From the NCBI GenBank assembly GCA_964418645.1, contig CAYQME010000077.1, positions 1 through 10,404 on the forward strand: a stretch of DNA of 10,404 nt, in the 5' to 3' direction. A program made the translations under genes and the position numbers. The notes under the pieces were generated by a model. The model was not told the origin of the DNA, made no database searches, and was given only the letters and a program-made list of their open reading frames with translations. Positions within the stretch are counted from its first letter, which is position 1; the number at the start of each line of letters is the position of its first letter. Of this stretch, positions 6,827 through 10,404 are shown one piece after another. This stretch comes from JAADHG01 sp964418645 (lineage in GTDB: Bacteria > Bacteroidota > Bacteroidia > Flavobacteriales > Flavobacteriaceae).

Positions 6827-7672
6827 GTTCTTGATAGCATAAATTAATGAAGAGTACTCTCCTGACTGTTTTGCTTTTCTATTTGAAAGAAAGCCAATGT
6901 GAATAGCATTGAAAATATGCATTTTCCCTGATTTATATTTTTCTGAAAGTAAACTCACATAATAGGCGTCAAATTTCATAGGATACATTTTTACAACCTT
7001 CATTTCTTCTTTTAAAAATAATCGTTGGATCGCTGTTTTTGAAAAATGCCATAAGTGTCTTGGCACATCAAATGCTGCCCAAAAATTATTATAATATTCA
7101 GCATCATAACTTTTGAAGTTTGGGACTGCAATAATTAATGTGCCATTCGGCTTAAGCAATTTTTTGAATATCGAAATATGCTCTTCTAATTTTGGTAAGT
7201 GCTCTAAAACATGCCACAATGTAATAACATTAAAACTGTGTGATTCTAACTTTTGAAGATGTTCCGTTTCGAAAACCGAACCATTGATTTTTATATTAGC
7301 AATTTGTCTTGCTTGTTTGTTGGGTTCAATCCCTGTAATATTCCAATTATCTTGTAGAGCCACTTTTAAAAAATCACCTGTACCACATCCAATATCTAAA
7401 AGTTGTTTTTCACTACTGGCATAAGAATTAATGAGCTTTAGCTTTCTTTTTAGCGTCTTTTTTCTAACCAAATGATACACTTTTTCAAACAGATTGCGCT
7501 TGGAACTTGTGTGTGAAATATAATCTTCACTTTTATAATACGCTGTTAAATTTTCTAAAGAAGGTTGTGGATGTGTTTCGAGTAAATCAAAATCTTTGTT
7601 GTGAAAAAGCTGAAACTCTTCATTAGAAACCGAATGATCTTTAACTATAATATAAGGTGCTGTGTTCGTCAT
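6821..7672 (-). CDS. Class I SAM-dependent methyltransferase, substrate unknown
   Basis: A 283-residue methyltransferase of the UbiG-like (Methyltransf_23) type. The Rossmann core carries motif I L-L-D-I-G-C-G-T-G-D-F-L (91-102) for SAM binding, the acidic post-I loop G-I-E-P-N (114-118), and L-W-H-V-L-E-H-L (152-159) at the motif IV position. V-P-R-H-L-W-H-F-S (203-211) lies in the C-terminal half. The N-terminal 90 residues contain H-P-Q-P-S-L-E and Y-I-S-H-T-S-S-K-R, a pattern I associate with Bacteroidota homologues, but no zinc-binding cysteines. The substrate cannot be inferred. The gene lies 32 bp after mnmG on the same strand, with a parS-like site filling half of that gap and no clear promoter, so it is probably co-transcribed with mnmG. 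Proximity to a tRNA-modification gene makes an RNA or translation-related substrate possible, but the fold is also used on lipids and sugars. Confidence 0.88.
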   Translation of the reverse strand: MTNTAPYIIVKDHSVSNEEFQLFHNKDFDLLETHPQPSLENLTAYYKSEDYISHTSSKRNLFEKVYHLVRKKTLKRKLKLINSYASSEKQLLDIGCGTGDFLKVALQDNWNITGIEPNKQARQIANIKINGSVFETEHLQKLESHSFNVITLWHVLEHLPKLEEHISIFKKLLKPNGTLIIAVPNFKSYDAEYYNNFWAAFDVPRHLWHFSKTAIQRLFLKEEMKVVKMYPMKFDAYYVSLLSEKYKSGKMHIFNAIHIGFLSNRKAKQSGEYSSLIYAIKNS

Positions 7673-7680
7673 TTAAAAGA

Positions 7681-7696
7681 TGTTCCACGTGAAACT
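7681..7696. other. parS-like ParB-binding centromere site 1
   Basis: TGTTCCACGTGAAACT matches the classical chromosomal parS sequence TGTTCCACGTGAAACA at 15 of 16 positions, differing only at the last base. The near-palindrome centres on CACGTG. It lies in the 32-bp gap between the mnmG stop and the methyltransferase start, 8 bp upstream of the methyltransferase ATG. Its 14-bp core is identical to that of site 2. ParB binding and spreading here is inferred from the sequence match. Confidence 0.85.
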
Positions 7697-7704
7697 TTTA
7701 TAAA

Positions 7705-9582
7705 TTATCTTCCCATATAAACCAACAATACAGAAATATCATTCGGTGATACACCACTAATTCGAGAGGCTTGGGCAACTGATGTTGGTTGGATATATTT
7801 AAGTTTTTCTCTTGCTTCAAAACTCATAGATTTTATCCTGGAATAATCGAAATTTTCTGGTATTTTCACGTATTCTAATCTGCTTAGTTTATCAGCATTG
7901 TTCTTCTCTTTAGCAATATATCCTGAATATTTTACCTGAATTTCAGTTTGCTCAATAACCTCTTTATCTAGATTATTGTCTTGTATATATTGCTCGACAT
8001 CATCAAACTTTCTAACATCATCAATATCTATATTGGGTCTCGTAAAGAGTTTAAACATTTTATCGGATTGCTTTACCAATGCTGAGTTTTTAGATGCTAA
8101 CACAGGATTAGCTTCTTCGGGTTTAACACTTGTGTCTTTAAAAAACTGAACAAATTGTTCTGCTTGCTTGTGTTTTTCCTCCATTCTTTTTAATCGCTTT
8201 TCATTAGCTAACCCAAGATTAAATCCTTTTGGAGTTAGTCTTAAATCTGCGTTGTCTTGTCTTAAAAGCGTTCTATATTCAGCTCGAGATGTAAACATTC
8301 TATATGGTTCTTCTGTGCCTTTAGTAATTAAATCGTCTATTAAAACACCTATATAGGCTTCATCTCTTTTTAATATAAATGGCTCCTTTTCTTGAATCTT
8401 TAAACTTGCATTTATCCCTGCCATTAAGCCTTGTGAAGCCGCTTCCTCATAGCCAGTTGTTCCATTGATTTGTCCAGCAAAATACAACCCTTCAACTAAC
8501 TTCGTTTCAAGGGTGTGTTTTAGTTGTGTTGGTGGAAAATAATCATACTCAATGGCATAACCAGGTCTAAAAAACTTTACGTCTTTAAAACCAACTACAG
8601 AGCGCAAAGCTTTAAACTGTACATCTTCAGGTAGAGATGTGGAAAACCCATTTACATATACCTCGACAGTGTTCCAGCCTTCTGGCTCAACAAAAAGTTG
8701 ATGCCTGCTTTTATCCTCAAAACGATCTATTTTATCTTCAATAGAAGGACAATAACGAGGACCAACACTTTTAATCCTACCATTAAACATTGGAGATCTA
8801 TCAAAACCATCTCTAAGCAGGTCATGGACTTCTTGGTTGGTATAAGTCATATAGCAAGAACGTTGGTGCGCTAATGGTTTTGTAATATCTAAATATGAAA
8901 ATTTCTCTGGGTTTTCATCTCCAGGTTGTTCAATCATTTTAGAAAAATCTAGAGAGCGCCCATCTACTCTTGGTGGTGTTCCTGTTTTCATTCTACCTGA
9001 ATTGAATCCAAGAGATGTAAGTTGCTCAGTAATTCCTGTTGCTGCTCTTTCTCCCGCTCTTCCGCCTCCAAAGTTTTTATCGCCTATATGAATCAAGCCA
9101 TTTAAAAACGTTCCGTTGGTTAAGACTACGGTTTTTGCTTTTATTTGAACTCCTAAAGATGTAGTAACACCAATAACTTCATGATTGTCGACAAGTAATC
9201 CAGAAACCATTTCTTGATAAAAATCAAGATTTGGTGTTCTTTCTAGCATCAATCTCCAGTCTTCAGCGAAACGCATTCTATCACTTTGCACTCGAGGACT
9301 CCACATTGCGGGCCCTTTAGATTTATTAAGCATTTTAAATTGTATGGCTGATGTATCACTTACAATACCACTATAACCTCCAAGCGCGTCTATTTCTCGT
9401 ACAATTTGTCCTTTTGCTATTCCACCCATTGCTGGATTGCAAGACATTTGTGCTATGTTTTGTAGACTCATTGTAATGAGCAGGGTTTTACTACCCATGT
9501 TTGCAGCCGATGCTGCTGCTTCGCTTCCTGCGTGACCACCACCAACTACAATTACATCATATATGTTTTGAAATAAACTCAT
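7705..9582 (-). CDS. mnmG: tRNA uridine-5-carboxymethylaminomethyl synthesis enzyme MnmG (GidA)
   Basis: MnmG works with the GTPase MnmE to install the carboxymethylaminomethyl or aminomethyl group on C5 of wobble uridine 34 in certain tRNAs, using FAD, NADH and methylene-tetrahydrofolate. The 625-residue length is typical. The FAD-binding G-G-G-H-A-G motif is at 14-19, C-N-P-A-M-G-G-I-A-K-G (48-58) and G-R-M-K-T-G-T-P-P-R-V-D (196-207) are the two MnmG signatures, and the Cys at 278 lies in Y-C-P-S-I-E-D. The family blocks around F-A-G-Q-I-N-G-T-T-G-Y-E-E-A-A (368-382) and T-S-R-A-E-Y-R (431-437) are intact, as is the C-terminal helical domain that contacts MnmE and tRNA. The ATG at 9580-9582 gives the standard N-terminus. 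The gene is bracketed by two parS-like sites. A -7 box at 9629-9636 gives it its own promoter, and the leader includes the second parS-like site. Confidence 0.98.
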   Translation of the reverse strand: MSLFQNIYDVIVVGGGHAGSEAAASAANMGSKTLLITMSLQNIAQMSCNPAMGGIAKGQIVREIDALGGYSGIVSDTSAIQFKMLNKSKGPAMWSPRVQSDRMRFAEDWRLMLERTPNLDFYQEMVSGLLVDNHEVIGVTTSLGVQIKAKTVVLTNGTFLNGLIHIGDKNFGGGRAGERAATGITEQLTSLGFNSGRMKTGTPPRVDGRSLDFSKMIEQPGDENPEKFSYLDITKPLAHQRSCYMTYTNQEVHDLLRDGFDRSPMFNGRIKSVGPRYCPSIEDKIDRFEDKSRHQLFVEPEGWNTVEVYVNGFSTSLPEDVQFKALRSVVGFKDVKFFRPGYAIEYDYFPPTQLKHTLETKLVEGLYFAGQINGTTGYEEAASQGLMAGINASLKIQEKEPFILKRDEAYIGVLIDDLITKGTEEPYRMFTSRAEYRTLLRQDNADLRLTPKGFNLGLANEKRLKRMEEKHKQAEQFVQFFKDTSVKPEEANPVLASKNSALVKQSDKMFKLFTRPNIDIDDVRKFDDVEQYIQDNNLDKEVIEQTEIQVKYSGYIAKEKNNADKLSRLEYVKIPENFDYSRIKSMSFEAREKLKYIQPTSVAQASRISGVSPNDISVLLVYMGR

Positions 9583-9585
9583 AAA

Positions 9586-9601
9586 CGTTCCACGTGAAAC
9601 A
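9586..9601. other. parS-like ParB-binding centromere site 2
   Basis: CGTTCCACGTGAAACA matches the classical parS sequence TGTTCCACGTGAAACA at 15 of 16 positions, differing only at the first base. It is in the same orientation as site 1, with the same 14-bp core 1,905 bp away. It ends 3 bp before the mnmG ATG, so it occupies the place of the ribosome binding site and lies downstream of the predicted mnmG promoter. Confidence 0.85.
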
Positions 9602-9628
9602 AATTATTCTTTACTAAATTAAAGTTTG

Positions 9629-9636
9629 CAAATATA
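9629..9636 (-). promoter_or_regulatory. Putative mnmG promoter, -7 box
   Basis: Read on the minus strand, TATATTTG is a perfect TAnnTTTG -7 box, identical to the one in front of pgk. It would start transcription near 9623, leaving a leader of about 40 nt that contains the parS-like site. No clear -33 TTTG is visible upstream, in the end of ybeY. Confidence 0.5.
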
Positions 9637-9653
9637 CATTGAATCTTAGACTT

Positions 9654-10064
9654 TTATGCTAGTTGTTCTAAGTAGTAATTTTCTTTTGTACGCATTACGT
9701 TAGCATCTTCTTCTGATTTATCCTTATAGTCACAATAGTGTAAGACGCCATGAATTATAACACGATGCAATTCTTCTACAAATGTGTTACCAAAATCATT
9801 GGCATTATCTTTAACCCTTTCTATAGAAATGAATATATCTCCATGTAAGGTTTTTCCTATTGAATTATCAAAACTAATGATATCCGTAAGCGTGTCGTGA
9901 TTAAGGAATTTTACATTCAGCTTGTGTAAATACGCATCGTCACAAAAAATGTAATTTATTTCTCCTTCTTTAAGATTTTCAGACTGAATAGTGTTACTTA
10001 TCCAAGTAGATATGTTGTCTTCGTTTTGTAATTTAAAATCTGTTTCGTAATTAAAGCTAATCAT
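9654..10064 (-). CDS. ybeY: rRNA maturation endoribonuclease YbeY
   Basis: YbeY is a small metal-dependent RNase involved in 16S rRNA 3'-end maturation and ribosome quality control. The 136-residue product is slightly shorter than E. coli YbeY. Visible family features are L-N-H-D-T-L-T-D-I-I-S-F (54-65), G-D-I-F-I-S (75-80) and the metal site I-H-G-V-L-H (104-109) with His105 and His109. In the classical motif H-x-x-x-H-x-x-G-Y-D-H the third ligand is His. Here the segment reads C-D-Y-K-D-K (111-116), so the Gly is Asp112 and the last His is Asp115. An Asp at this place is, as far as I recall, common in Bacteroidota YbeY and can still bind metal. The ATG overlaps the end of the upstream DUF4175 gene by 8 bp (ATGATTAG), which suggests coupled translation. 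mnmG follows 71 bp downstream. Confidence 0.93.
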   Translation of the reverse strand: MISFNYETDFKLQNEDNISTWISNTIQSENLKEGEINYIFCDDAYLHKLNVKFLNHDTLTDIISFDNSIGKTLHGDIFISIERVKDNANDFGNTFVEELHRVIIHGVLHYCDYKDKSEEDANVMRTKENYYLEQLA

Positions 10065-10404
10065 TACTCTTCTTAAAATAGGCCTTCACCTTCTTTTTAT
10101 ATACTGGCTGTAAAGGTAATGCTTGCCTGTTTAATATCTCTGTAGTGTTGAAATATTGTTTCGCATTTAATAGTTGTTTAGATAATGTATTGTTAAACTG
10201 ACCTTTATTTGTTTTAGATTGTCGCTTAGTATCTTCTCCTTGTTGAAAAGTGGCATTCTCCAATTTAAGTAATTGGTGTTGCAACTCTAGCATTTTTTGG
10301 AGGGTTCTATTGGTAAATCCTTTGTTTAGAAGATCTTGCTCAACGTTCTCCATTTCCTTTAGTAGATTTCCCCCAGCGCCCTTATTGCCTTCTTTTCCTA
10401 GTTT
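10057..10404 (-). CDS. C-terminal part of a DUF4175 family protein (5' end outside the window)
   Basis: The frame is open to the right edge of the window, so only the last 115 residues are present. The internal Met at 10351-10353 is not the true start, because the codons before it continue a Gly/Lys-rich segment (G-K-E-G-N-K-G-A-G-G) into the same frame. What can be seen is a charged, Gln/Lys/Leu-rich helical tail (about V-E-Q-D-L-L through L-L-K-L-E-N), a conserved-looking L-N-R-Q-A-L-P-L-Q block near the end, and the stop TAG at 10057-10059. I recognise this tail and its place directly before ybeY and mnmG as those of the large membrane DUF4175 proteins of Flavobacteria, whose function is unknown. 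The identification rests on the tail and the gene order only. The last 8 bp overlap the ybeY start. Confidence 0.7.
   Translation of the reverse strand, partial: KLGKEGNKGAGGNLLKEMENVEQDLLNKGFTNRTLQKMLELQHQLLKLENATFQQGEDTKRQSKTNKGQFNNTLSKQLLNAKQYFNTTEILNRQALPLQPVYKKKVKAYFKKSND

Overview
The window looks like a chromosomal housekeeping segment from a member of the Bacteroidota, most likely family Flavobacteriaceae. The evidence is the AT-rich sequence (about one-third G+C by eye), repeated TAnnTTTG -7 promoter boxes typical of this phylum, poor Shine-Dalgarno sequences, and a gene set with a flavobacterial flavour (DUF4837 lipoprotein, DUF4175 C-terminus, Bacteroidota-type YbeY and MnmG). I see no mobile element, CRISPR array, prophage, tRNA or rRNA.

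Layout. Positions 1-3879 are on the minus strand. Read in the direction of transcription they are pgk (phosphoglycerate kinase), an MltD-like lytic transglycosylase with C-terminal LysM repeats, and a DUF4837 lipoprotein, closed by a strong hairpin terminator at 11-42. Divergent from pgk, across a 73-bp gap with a -7 box for each direction, are holB (DNA polymerase III delta prime) and a YegS/DagK-type lipid kinase. The kinase ATG directly follows the holB stop. Converging on them is a minus-strand OmpH/Skp-like lipoprotein gene (6079-6603). After a 217-bp gap come four more minus-strand genes. In order of transcription they are the C-terminal end of a DUF4175 protein (cut by the window edge), ybeY, mnmG (gidA), and a class I SAM-dependent methyltransferase.

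The most notable non-coding signal is a pair of parS-like centromere sites. Each contains the same 14-bp core, GTTCCACGTGAAAC, at 7682-7695 and 9587-9600. They bracket mnmG exactly: one fills half of the 32-bp gap between mnmG and the methyltransferase, and the other lies 3 bp upstream of the mnmG start codon. Each matches the classical 16-bp ParB-binding parS sequence at 15 of 16 positions. This suggests that the window lies in the origin-proximal ParB/SMC-loading part of the chromosome, and that ParB could sit on the 5' leaders of mnmG and the methyltransferase gene.

Functionally the genes cover central glycolysis (pgk), cell-wall remodelling and envelope lipoproteins (MltD, DUF4837, OmpH), replication (holB), lipid phosphorylation, tRNA wobble modification (mnmG) and rRNA maturation (ybeY). 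I found no convincing new multi-gene system. The parS pair and some details of individual proteins are what merit a second look.
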